From JAVBOW01 sp031550125 (GTDB lineage Bacteria; Bacteroidota; Bacteroidia; Bacteroidales; Rikenellaceae): 64,000 bases of DNA. The stretch lies in the NCBI GenBank assembly GCA_031550125.1, contig JAVBOW010000004.1, forward strand, positions 14,312 through 78,311, written 5' to 3'. The translations under genes and the position numbers were made by a program. Below are positions 8,092 to 15,565 of the stretch, one piece after another; within the stretch, counting starts at the first letter, position 1, and each line of letters begins with the position of its first letter. Under the pieces are notes generated by a model that saw only the letters and a list, made by a program, of their open reading frames with translations, ran no database searches and was not told the origin of the DNA.

Positions 8092-8211
8092 GGGGTCTAT
8101 TTGACCCGTCGGAAGGGGTCAGTTTAATCTATTGAACCACAACCCCGGGACGGGGTCTATTTACTGCGTCGAGAGTGGGCAGTTTGATGCGTTTTATACA
8201 CAATTAGCTTT
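8092..8211. repeat. Degenerate 60-bp tandem duplication with four GGGGTC-type boxes
   Basis: GGGGTCTATTTG (8092) and GGGGTCTATTTA (8152) are 60 bases apart, and so are GGGGTCAGTTTA (8115) and GTGGGCAGTTTG (8175). About the first 40 bases of each unit are similar. Arrays of such boxes resemble the multiple transposase-binding repeats at IS21-type ends; no transposase is present, so this would be a solitary end. Confidence 0.45.
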
Positions 8212-8246
8212 TAATCGGTGTTTAAATAAAATCATTATCTTTGGAT

Positions 8247-8495
8247 ATGGTTTTACTCTACATCATATTGATAGCACTGGGGGTGTTCCTGCTTATCTTG
8301 GCGGGGTATGCCGTTATCGTGTTGGTCGCTTTTCTGGCGCAGGCATACCAGCTTGCAACGGGCAAAACCACCTTTGCCGAACTCGCAGAAAAAGGCCGCG
8401 ATGTAAAGGCGCGGCAACCGAAGAAACCCCGCCGGGGTGCGTTCCATTTTTTGAGCTATCCGTCCCCTCTCAATAATTGGGGGCTGTGGAATTGA
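8247..8495 (+). CDS. Small membrane protein, unknown
   Basis: Not recognised. It encodes 82 residues: a strongly hydrophobic N-terminus (LLYIILIALGVFLLILAGYA, then VIVLVAFLAQA) able to form one or two membrane helices, then a basic cytoplasmic tail with KARQPKKPRR. A TTG at 8241 is in frame, but the ATG at 8247 gives a more natural start. A TATCTTTG -7 box ends at 8243, only three bases before the ATG, so a transcript from it would be leaderless or miss the start. It lies in the tRNA-Phe remnant segment and may be residual cargo. Confidence 0.4.
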   Translation: MVLLYIILIALGVFLLILAGYAVIVLVAFLAQAYQLATGKTTFAELAEKGRDVKARQPKKPRRGAFHFLSYPSPLNNWGLWN

Positions 8496-8630
8496 CGGTG
8501 TAGCCATTCATCACGAAAGCTACTGAAATAAACTCTTTCGTTTTTGTTCCTATCGCGGCCCTCCTTAGGTGTATTTATATGGTCTAAATTATTGCAAATA
8601 AAGGCATTAATACTTATGGCTATTGATACT

Positions 8631-8656
8631 GGCGGCATCACTGGAAGACAAATCAA
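8631..8656 (+). repeat. Direct repeat of the tRNA-Phe 3' end (att-like)
   Basis: 23 of 26 bases match 7854-7879, which spans the tRNA acceptor end and the next 16 bases. It marks the right boundary of the remnant segment. Confidence 0.5.
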
Positions 8657-8663
8657 AAGAAGT

Positions 8664-8706
8664 AAAATCACTGAAAATGCGTGATTTTAAGTGATTTTTA
8701 TTTTCA
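8664..8706. terminator. AT-rich hairpin terminator
   Basis: AAAATCAC (8664-8671) pairs with GTGATTTT (8681-8688), and a second GTGATTTT copy follows at 8691. T-rich sequence flanks both sides, so it can end the minus-strand msrBA transcript. The remaining bases to 8784 show no gene. Confidence 0.6.
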
Positions 8707-8784
8707 GGGAAGCGCAAAAATGGCAAATCCGGGATCAATGTAAAACGAGCCTGAGTTGGAAAATGATTGACGGTACCGCATAAC

Positions 8785-9732
8785 TCAGAACCGTTTCACG
8801 CGGGCATGGCAGTAGGGTTGCGTGCCTTTGTGGTCGTAATAGTCCTGGTGGAAATCTTCTGCCGGGTAGAACGCGGTGGCCAGAGTCACTTTCGTGGCGA
8901 CTTTGTAGCCTTTTTTTCGCAGGATGTCGATCAGCTTTTCAGCAACGGCTTTCTGCTGCAGGGTGGTGTAGAATACCTCGGAGCGATACTGGTCGCCCAC
9001 GTCGGGACCCTGGCGGCCTACCTGCGTGGGATCGTGTATTTCGAAAAAGAGCTTCGCCAGCGTTTCGAAGCCGACTGCCGAGGGGTCGAAAGCGATGCGT
9101 ACCGCCTCGGCATAGCCGGTGGTTCCCGAGCAGACGTCGCGGTAAGTCGGGTTAGCCGTCCGCCCGCCGGTGTAGCCCACATCGGTCGACAATACGCCGG
9201 GCGTTTTTTGCATCAGGTATTCCACGCCCCAGAAGCATCCTCCCGCAAATATGGCCGTTTCGGTATTTGTGACAGGAGCGGCGGTATCATTTCCGTGCGC
9301 AGCCTGCTCAGGCACGAAAACCATCGACGCCGAGTTGACGCAATGGCGAGTATTTTTAGGGGTAAATCCCTCTCCTGCGAAGACGTGACCCAGGTGGCCG
9401 CCGCATTTGGCGCAGGAGATCTCCGTACGCCGTCCGTCCGCGTCGACCGTGCGTTTCACCGCTCCCGGCATTTCGTCGTCGAACGAAGGCCAACCGCAAC
9501 CCGAGTCAAACTTATCCTCCGAGCGGTATAGCGACGCGCCGCACTGCCGGCAGGCGTAGGTCCCCCGACCTTTGAAATCTGTATATTCTCCGGTAAACGG
9601 GCGTTCGGTACCCTTGTCTATGATAACGAATTTCTCTAAATCGGTCAGCGGCTTTTTCATGGTCTGCGCATTTGAATACGATACAGACAGCAAAATCGCT
9701 GCCAGTATGATCATATATCGGATCGGTCCCAT
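8785..9732 (-). CDS. msrBA: Exported methionine sulfoxide reductase, MsrB-MsrA fusion
   Basis: Repairs both R- and S-methionine sulfoxide in proteins. A signal peptide (MIILAAILLSVSYSNAQ) sends it out of the cytoplasm. The MsrB domain comes first (about residues 28-145), with two zinc CxxC pairs (CRQC, CAKC) and the catalytic Cys in RHCVNSASM. The MsrA domain follows (about 160-312), with the catalytic Cys of GGCFWGVE and the GYTGG segment. Both active-site cysteines are intact. Two starts are possible, 9732 and 9714; the second begins exactly at the signal peptide. The electron donor for regeneration is not encoded nearby. Confidence 0.95.
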   Translation of the reverse strand: MGPIRYMIILAAILLSVSYSNAQTMKKPLTDLEKFVIIDKGTERPFTGEYTDFKGRGTYACRQCGASLYRSEDKFDSGCGWPSFDDEMPGAVKRTVDADGRRTEISCAKCGGHLGHVFAGEGFTPKNTRHCVNSASMVFVPEQAAHGNDTAAPVTNTETAIFAGGCFWGVEYLMQKTPGVLSTDVGYTGGRTANPTYRDVCSGTTGYAEAVRIAFDPSAVGFETLAKLFFEIHDPTQVGRQGPDVGDQYRSEVFYTTLQQKAVAEKLIDILRKKGYKVATKVTLATAFYPAEDFHQDYYDHKGTQPYCHARVKRF

Positions 9733-9875
9733 AACTCAGTCTTAGGAGACATAACGCGTATCGCGCCTGTCATATTGCATATATACGTGGTCTGCATAAG
9801 TGCTTCACTATATTCTTAAACGAAATCTACGTTAAATATAGGACTTTACCAGGATTGATAGTGGCGCAGCCGACT

Positions 9876-11753
9876 TTACCCTTCGATCTCGCTGAGTGAG
9901 AGCCAGCGCATCGAGACTGTGTCGATAAGGCTGATCAGTTCGGCTATCCGCTCGCTTTTTGCGGTCAATTGATCCAGCGTAAGGACTCCGCTGCTCATTT
10001 CTCGCTCGAGTTCCGCTTTTTCGGTTTCCATTTCGGGCAACTCCTTTTCGAGTGCTTCCATCTCCCGGCGCTGGGCGTAAGTCAGTTTTTTGCGTTCGCC
10101 GGGCTGCGGCTCCCGGTCGGGTCGCGCGGGTTTCGGGGCGGCTTTCGGTTCCTGCTGCCGGTTTTCAGCCTCTCGCAGATGCATCCACTGCAGGTAGTCG
10201 CTGTACGATCCGGGGAAATCCCTGATCTTCCCGTCGCCTTCGAAGACAAGCAGGTGGTCGGCCACCTTGTCCATGAAATAGCGGTCGTGCGACACCACGA
10301 TCAAGCAGCCGCCGTATCCGGCCAGGTACTCCTCCAGCACTTGCAGCGTCATAATATCAAGATCGTTGGTCGGCTCATCCAAAACAAGGAAGTTGGGGCT
10401 GCACATCAGGATCGTACACAGGTAGAGCCGCCGTCGCTCACCGCCGCTCAACTTGCCCGCCAGGTCGTACTGCGTGGCCGGCGTGAAGAGGAAATATTGC
10501 AGGAATTGCGAAGCGCTCATCGTGCGGCCGTCACCCAATTCTATATTTTCCGCAATGTCGGTCACCAGGTCTATCACCCGCGTCCCGGGATCAAATTCGA
10601 TCCCTTGCTGCGAGTAGTATCCGAAACGGACGGTTTCGCCCACATCCACCGTCCCGCTGTCGGGCTGCATCAGGCCGAGCAGTATCTTGATGAATGTCGA
10701 TTTGCCGACGCCGTTGTCGCCCACGATCCCCATTTTCTCATATCGGGCGAACAGGTAGTCGAAGCCTTTCAGGATCACCTTATCTCCGTAACTTTTGGAC
10801 AGCCCTTTGACTTCGAATATCTTTTTACCGATATAAGCCGCCTTGACGTCCAGCCGCACGCTGCCCGCCTCGCGTTCGCGACGCAGACGTTCCTCCAACT
10901 CATGGAAAGACTCTATGCGCGCCTTCGCTTTGGTAGCCCGGGCCTGCGGCTGACGGCGCATCCAGTCGAGTTCCTTGCGAAAAAGGTTCTTGTCGCTCTC
11001 GCGGCTCGCGGCCTCAGCGTTGAGGCGCTCCTGCTTCTTTTCGAGGAAATATGAGTAGTTGCCTTTGTAAACGTATGCGCGGCGGTCGTCGATCTCGACT
11101 ATCTCGGTACAGACCTTGTCGAGGAAGTAACGGTCGTGGGTGACCATCAACAACGTCACGCCCGACGAATTCAGGTACTCTTCCAACCATTCGGTCATCT
11201 CCATGTCGAGATGGTTCGTAGGCTCATCGAGGATCAGCAGATCGGGCTGCGAGATCAGCGTGCCCGCCAGCGCAAGGCGTTTGGTTTGCCCTCCGGAGAG
11301 ATGTTCGGTCTTCTGGGTATAGTCGGCGATGCGCAACCGGGTGAGTATCTGTTTCACCCGCGCCTCGTAGTTCCATGCTCCCAGCGCATCCACGTCGGCC
11401 ATCGCTTTTTCCAGTCCGGCGGCATCGCCCGACGATAGACTCATCTCGTATCGCGCGACGGCTTCCAGTTCGGGCGAATCGCCCCGCAATGCGGCCTCCA
11501 TGACCGTCGTGCCGGGCATAAACGCCGGGTCCTGTTCAAGGATCGCCACCTTAAGGTCCCGCCTGAAAGTGACCCGCCCTGCGCCGTAGTCCTCCTTTCC
11601 GGCGATAATATTCAAAAGGGTGGTCTTACCGGCCCCGTTGCGGGCCACAAGCCCTATGCGCTGCCCTTCGCCGACAGACATCGACAGAGAGTCGAACAGC
11701 GTCCTGTCGCCAAACGACTTATGTAAGTTCTCTATCTGCAGGTAATTGATCAT
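9876..11753 (-). CDS. ABC-F family ATPase, Uup-like
   Basis: A soluble 625-residue protein with two ABC domains and no membrane segments. Domain 1 has Walker A GLVARNGAGKTT, signature LSGGQTKR and Walker B LLILDEPTNHLD. Domain 2 has GIVGDNGVGKST, LSGGERRR and FLVLDEPTNDLD. A charged linker joins them, and a C-terminal coiled coil (about residues 545-620) is the Uup feature that binds DNA or ribosomes. ABC-F proteins act on ribosomes; Uup is linked to ribosome assembly and transposon excision. The frame continues 18 codons upstream, but the ATG at 11753 is preferred because the ABC fold begins with INYLQIENL. A TATTTTTG -7 box sits at 11789-11782. Confidence 0.93.
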   Translation of the reverse strand: MINYLQIENLHKSFGDRTLFDSLSMSVGEGQRIGLVARNGAGKTTLLNIIAGKEDYGAGRVTFRRDLKVAILEQDPAFMPGTTVMEAALRGDSPELEAVARYEMSLSSGDAAGLEKAMADVDALGAWNYEARVKQILTRLRIADYTQKTEHLSGGQTKRLALAGTLISQPDLLILDEPTNHLDMEMTEWLEEYLNSSGVTLLMVTHDRYFLDKVCTEIVEIDDRRAYVYKGNYSYFLEKKQERLNAEAASRESDKNLFRKELDWMRRQPQARATKAKARIESFHELEERLRREREAGSVRLDVKAAYIGKKIFEVKGLSKSYGDKVILKGFDYLFARYEKMGIVGDNGVGKSTFIKILLGLMQPDSGTVDVGETVRFGYYSQQGIEFDPGTRVIDLVTDIAENIELGDGRTMSASQFLQYFLFTPATQYDLAGKLSGGERRRLYLCTILMCSPNFLVLDEPTNDLDIMTLQVLEEYLAGYGGCLIVVSHDRYFMDKVADHLLVFEGDGKIRDFPGSYSDYLQWMHLREAENRQQEPKAAPKPARPDREPQPGERKKLTYAQRREMEALEKELPEMETEKAELEREMSSGVLTLDQLTAKSERIAELISLIDTVSMRWLSLSEIEG

Positions 11754-12224
11754 CGCTCTTAATATTCCATCGGATAAACTGCAAAAATAAGGAGAATAAA
11801 CGGACAATCCATCAGGATCCGACGGATTGCCCGGACGTTCGGGCAGCGGCTAATGAGAATTTACCTCAAAAACGAATGCATATAAAGCCTGCGTCACCCG
11901 TGGAACGATCAAAAATAGAGATGCAAAAAGGCGCGGCGCGCGCGATATGCGCAGCCAACATATTAATTCAGACCGGCACATGAAATCCCGGAACGGTTAT
12001 TGCCACACGCCTATTTGGCGCCGCACCGATCCTGGTCGACAGCGAAATGATTTATGGACGGCAGAAAGAAGGGGCAGACATACACCCCGCCAACGTTCGT
12101 CCGGCTTCTCGATAGGCCAGCCGCTCGAAAATACGAGCGTCCCGACAGCCGGTCGCTAAAGGATCGCAGCCTGACTTATCGGCCCGCTCCGCCGCTAAGC
12201 GGGGTGAGCCTTTATCCTTAAATT
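11754..12224. other. Intergenic region between divergent genes
   Basis: 471 bases without a convincing gene. It contains the -7 box for the ABC-F gene (11782-11789), a hairpin GCCCG/CGGGC near 11829-11844, one member of the dispersed repeat family (11930-11976), and a CCCGCT/AGCGGG hairpin (12183-12203) just upstream of the HAD lipoprotein. The short frame at 11947-12159 lacks codon bias and similarity and is not called. Confidence 0.6.
11930..11976 (+). repeat. Dispersed intergenic repeat, short copy A
   Basis: Contains GCGCGATATGCGCAGCCAAC followed by ATATTAATT. The core matches copies at 13231-13255 and 63041-63068. The left module seen in the 63-kb copy is shortened here to a GCGCGGCG stub. 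Confidence 0.6.
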
Positions 12225-13220
12225 ATGAAAACTATGAAAAAGGGTTTATTTATTTTGGCCGCGGCCGTCCTGGCCGTTTCCTGCACTCCTAAGCAGCCAG
12301 GGGTCGCCGTGGCGACCGATCCGCTTCCTTCGTGGGAGCCGACGGGCAGCAAAGAGGCGATAGTCAATTTCGTGACCGCCGCCGTGACCGAAAGCAACGT
12401 GGACTTCATTCCCGAGGCCGACCGCATAGCAGTATTCGACAACGACGGGACGCTATGGTGCGAACAGCCCCTCTACTTCGAAATGGTATATTCGATAGAC
12501 GCTACAGCCCGGATCGCCGCCGGGAATTCAGTCCTTCAAAAGAAGTCCGAGATAGCCGCCCTCGCCAAAGGCGACAAGGCCGCCTTCATGAAGAGCGGAG
12601 AGAAGGGTATCATGGAGGCATTCGCCATTTCGCACACCGTCCCCGCCCCGGATCAATTCGACAAAATGGCCAGGGGTTGGCTCGACACAACCCGCCATCC
12701 TCGTTTCGGCCGCAGATATGCGGAAATGACTTACAAACCGATGGTGGAATTGCTCTCCTTCCTGCGCGCCAACGGGTTCAAGACCTATATCGTGTCGGGC
12801 GGTTCGGCGATGTTCATCCGCAACTTCTCCGACCAAGCCTATGGCATACCCTCCGGACAAGTCATAGGCACGATGTTCAAAGCCGCCTACGCCGACGGTA
12901 AGATCGTCCTCAAGCCCGAGATATGGCTCAACGACGACGGCCCCGGAAAACCCGAGGCCATCTTCAATATCATAGGCAAGAAGCCGGTGCTGGCCTTCGG
13001 AAAGTCCGACGGCGACCTTCAGATGCTGCAGTGGACCTCCACCAATACCCTGCCCAACCTCTGCCTCTACCTACACCACACCGACGCCGACCGCGAATAC
13101 GCCTACGACCGCGCCTCTGCGATAGGCCGTCTGGACAAAGGCCTGGACGAAGCCGAGGCCAAAGGCTGGGTTGTCGTGGATATGAAAAACGATTTCAATC
13201 AAATATTCTCGAATGAATAA
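12225..13220 (+). CDS. Exported HAD-family phosphatase lipoprotein
   Basis: A 331-residue protein with a lipoprotein signal (ILAAAVLAVSC, cysteine about residue 20), so it is probably anchored in an envelope membrane. The HAD core has motif I VFDNDGT near residue 70, motif II with VSGGS near 190, and motif IV FGKSDGD near 263. The arrangement resembles the SerB-like class IB HAD proteins with a large helical cap. The substrate is unknown; the location suggests phosphate release outside the cytoplasm. The ATG at 12234 is an equally good start. The dispersed repeat begins at its stop codon. Confidence 0.85.
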   Translation: MKTMKKGLFILAAAVLAVSCTPKQPGVAVATDPLPSWEPTGSKEAIVNFVTAAVTESNVDFIPEADRIAVFDNDGTLWCEQPLYFEMVYSIDATARIAAGNSVLQKKSEIAALAKGDKAAFMKSGEKGIMEAFAISHTVPAPDQFDKMARGWLDTTRHPRFGRRYAEMTYKPMVELLSFLRANGFKTYIVSGGSAMFIRNFSDQAYGIPSGQVIGTMFKAAYADGKIVLKPEIWLNDDGPGKPEAIFNIIGKKPVLAFGKSDGDLQMLQWTSTNTLPNLCLYLHHTDADREYAYDRASAIGRLDKGLDEAEAKGWVVVDMKNDFNQIFSNE

Positions 13221-13271
13221 CCAGGAGCAGGCGCTTGCGCAGCCAACATATAATTGAAACCGACCCTGAAA
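13219..13271 (+). repeat. Dispersed intergenic repeat, short copy B
   Basis: GCGCTTGCGCAGCCAACATA followed by TAATTGAAACCGACC begins right after the HAD lipoprotein stop. It shares the GCGCRGCCAACATATAATT core with copies A and D. Confidence 0.6.
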
Positions 13272-13317
13272 GCTGGATGCGGGGGAAAAGACGTCTGGGG
13301 GAATAACAGTTTAAATG

Positions 13318-14652
13318 TCAGCGGAAAGCCAGCGCGCAACCCCGGAATTGTTCGTCGGGTACACCGTTTTCTATCGCCATGCGGCCGTTTATTACGGTGT
13401 GGACGACGCGGTGGGAAAATACCTGCCCCTCGAACGGCGACCATCCACATTTGTAATAAATATTACTTTTTTCAACCATCCAGCGGGCATTGGGATCGAC
13501 TATGGCAATATCGGCGAAATATCCAGGCCTCAGGAAGCCCCTGTCCCTGACGGCAAACCTCACGGCGGGCGCGTGGCACATCTTCTCAACCACCTTCTCC
13601 GGCGTGAAAATGCCCTGGGACGCCAACTCGAGCATGCCGACGAGCGAATGCTGCACCAGCGGGCCGCCCGACGGAGCCTGCCAGTAAGGACGCGTCTTCT
13701 CCTCGAGCAGATGGGGGGCGTGGTCGGTGGCCACGACGTCCACCCGGCCCGAGAGCAGCCCCTCTCTCAGGGCGTCGCGGTCGGCGGCGGTCTTTATGGC
13801 CGGATTCCACTTTATAAGGTTGCCTTTGTCCGCGTAGTCGGCGTCGGAGAACCAGAGGTGGTGGAGACACGCCTCGTTGGTTATTTTCTTATCGGACAAA
13901 GGCCTGTCGTCGAACAGCGTAAGTTCGCGGGCCGTACTCAGGTGCAGCACGTGCAGGTTGGCCCCGTAACGCACGGCCAATTCTATAGCGCCGGCCGTTG
14001 AGCGGTAGCACGCCTCGGCGCTGCGTACGATGGGATGGATCGACGCCGGCGGATTTTCGCCCCACTTGCGGCGGCACTCCTCCGCCGCGGCGCGTACCAG
14101 CGCTTCGCTCTCGCAGTGGGCCGCCACCAGCACGGGACTTTCGGCAAATATAGCCGAGAGGCTTTTAGGATCGTCTACCAGCATGTTGCCGGTGGACGAT
14201 CCCATAAACACCTTTACGCCGCACACGCGGTGCGGGTCGAGGCGCGATATCTCTTTGGAATTCTCGTTGGTCGCCCCGAAATAAAAGGCGTAGTTGGCCA
14301 TGGAATCGGCGGCCGCCCTTTCGTTCTTCCACTCCCATTCGTCCGGCGAGGTGGTGGGCGGATTGGTGTTGGGCATCTCCATGTACGAGGTCACCCCTCC
14401 TGCCACCGCCGCGCGCGACTCGCTCCGGATATCGCCCTTGGCCGTCAGGCCCGGCTCGCGGAAATGCACCTGATCGTCTATCACGCCCGGAATCACCATG
14501 CATCCCGACGCGTCTATCATGCGGCCGTCGAAACCGCCGGCATACGCCCCCTCTCCGACGGCCTCTATGCGCTCGCCGCGTACGAGTATCCAGCCGGTAA
14601 AGGAAGCACCCTCGTTTATTATCCGGCCGCCGGTTATTAGTAATCCGCTCAT
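13318..14652 (-). CDS. pyrC: Dihydroorotase, class I
   Basis: Third step of pyrimidine synthesis, the reversible cyclisation of carbamoyl aspartate. The 444 residues form an amidohydrolase barrel. DDQVHFREPG carries the first metal site, with Gln in place of the first His of the usual HxH; this variant is typical of the Bacteroidales enzymes as I recall them. The bridging lysine is in GVKVFMGSSTGNM, metal histidines are in AAHCES and HVLHLST, and the catalytic Asp is in ATDHAPH. The frame continues upstream to 14979, but the ATG at 14652 is right because it overlaps the upstream gene's stop (ATGA) and begins with MSGLLITGGRI. It is coupled to a polyprenol-phosphate sugar transferase. Confidence 0.95.
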   Translation of the reverse strand: MSGLLITGGRIINEGASFTGWILVRGERIEAVGEGAYAGGFDGRMIDASGCMVIPGVIDDQVHFREPGLTAKGDIRSESRAAVAGGVTSYMEMPNTNPPTTSPDEWEWKNERAAADSMANYAFYFGATNENSKEISRLDPHRVCGVKVFMGSSTGNMLVDDPKSLSAIFAESPVLVAAHCESEALVRAAAEECRRKWGENPPASIHPIVRSAEACYRSTAGAIELAVRYGANLHVLHLSTARELTLFDDRPLSDKKITNEACLHHLWFSDADYADKGNLIKWNPAIKTAADRDALREGLLSGRVDVVATDHAPHLLEEKTRPYWQAPSGGPLVQHSLVGMLELASQGIFTPEKVVEKMCHAPAVRFAVRDRGFLRPGYFADIAIVDPNARWMVEKSNIYYKCGWSPFEGQVFSHRVVHTVINGRMAIENGVPDEQFRGCALAFR

Positions 14653-15365
14653 CGCCCCCTTATCTTTCGGAAACGTAAGCCTATCACGCCCCAAAACGCC
14701 TCGCCGAATATACCGCTGCTCATCTTGGACACTCCCTCCACCCTCTCGGTGAATATTATGGAGACCTCTTTTATCTGGAATCCCAGCTTCCACGCCGTGT
14801 ATTTCATCTCCACCTGGAAGCCGTACCCTTTCATCCTGACGGCGTCGAGGTCTATCCTCTCCAGCACCTCGCGCGACCAGCACACGAATCCGGCGGTGGC
14901 GTCCCTGACCGGCATCCGGGTCACACGGCGCACGAACACAGAGGCGAAATACGACATAAGCAGCCGTCCGATGGGCCAATTGACCACATTGACTCCCGAA
15001 ACGTAACGCGAGCCTATAACCGCGCCGGCTCCCGTAAGCGCCACGCTGTAAAGGCGCTCCAGGTCCTGCGGATTATGCGAGAAATCGGCGTCCATCTCAA
15101 AAATAAAGTCATAACCGCCTTCCAGGCAACGCCTGAAACCGTCGAGGTATGCCGTACCGAGACCCGCCTTGCCGGCCCTCTCCAGAAGGTGGAGGCGGCC
15201 CGGATATTTGCTCTGCAGCCCTTGCACCACATTCCCCGTACCGTCCGGCGACGAATCGTCCACCACGAGCATATCGAAATCGCCCGGCAACGCCAGCACC
15301 GCGACTACCATGGCCGCTATATTTTCATGCTCGTTATATGTAGGTATGACCACTATCTTTTTCAT
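14649..15365 (-). CDS. Polyprenol monophosphomannose synthase-like GT2 glycosyltransferase
   Basis: A 238-residue GT2 enzyme of the dolichol/polyprenol-phosphate mannose synthase group, which moves a sugar from a nucleotide donor to a lipid carrier. Visible are the start VVIPTYNEHENI, the VVDDSSPDGT donor loop, the DADFSHNP DxD motif, and the RDATAGF and KGYGFQVEM acceptor-side segments. There is no C-terminal membrane domain, so it is the short soluble form. The start at 15365 is fixed by the first beta strand; 66 upstream in-frame codons are not conserved-looking. It overlaps pyrC by four bases. A TACTTTTG box lies upstream on the same strand. Confidence 0.9.
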   Translation of the reverse strand: MKKIVVIPTYNEHENIAAMVVAVLALPGDFDMLVVDDSSPDGTGNVVQGLQSKYPGRLHLLERAGKAGLGTAYLDGFRRCLEGGYDFIFEMDADFSHNPQDLERLYSVALTGAGAVIGSRYVSGVNVVNWPIGRLLMSYFASVFVRRVTRMPVRDATAGFVCWSREVLERIDLDAVRMKGYGFQVEMKYTAWKLGFQIKEVSIIFTERVEGVSKMSSGIFGEAFWGVIGLRFRKIRGR

Positions 15366-15565
15366 CGTGACGCTTGAAATTTTCGGACGACCCTTCGCGA
15401 GGCGGCCCAAATCAAAGCAAAAGTACGACTTTTGCGACGAAAAAACGAAAACGCCCGGCGATTTGCCCATAATTTCGCCACGCGTTTTTGCCGTTTCGCC
15501 TTTCGGACTACCTTCGCGCGGGAATATTTTTTTATTTTGCATCGTCAAAACGCCATTAAGCAAAG

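Larger units (their letters stand above)
7864..8656. mobile_element. Remnant inserted segment at the tRNA-Phe 3' end
   Basis: About 790 bp of AT-richer DNA between the tRNA-Phe 3' end and an imperfect repeat of that end. Positions 7854-7879 and 8631-8656 agree at 23 of 26 bases, and the match reaches 16 bases beyond the tRNA. The segment holds a terminator, a degenerate 60-bp tandem duplication (8092-8211) and one small membrane-protein frame (8247-8495), but no integrase or transposase. A decayed integrative element bounded by att-like repeats is the simplest reading; a decayed second tRNA copy is the alternative. Apart from these items, 7926-8091 shows nothing recognisable. Confidence 0.45.

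Noticed and set aside
11947..12159. 70-codon frame in the gap before the HAD lipoprotein gene
   Set aside because: It overlaps a dispersed repeat copy, has no similarity, promoter or codon bias and is not called as a gene.
13318..14652. Dihydroorotase with Gln replacing the first His of the HxH metal motif (DDQVHFREPG)
   Set aside because: This reads like a damaged metal site, but the same DDQVHFREPG is what I recall from other Bacteroidales dihydroorotases, so it is taken as a clade feature and not an oddity of this gene.
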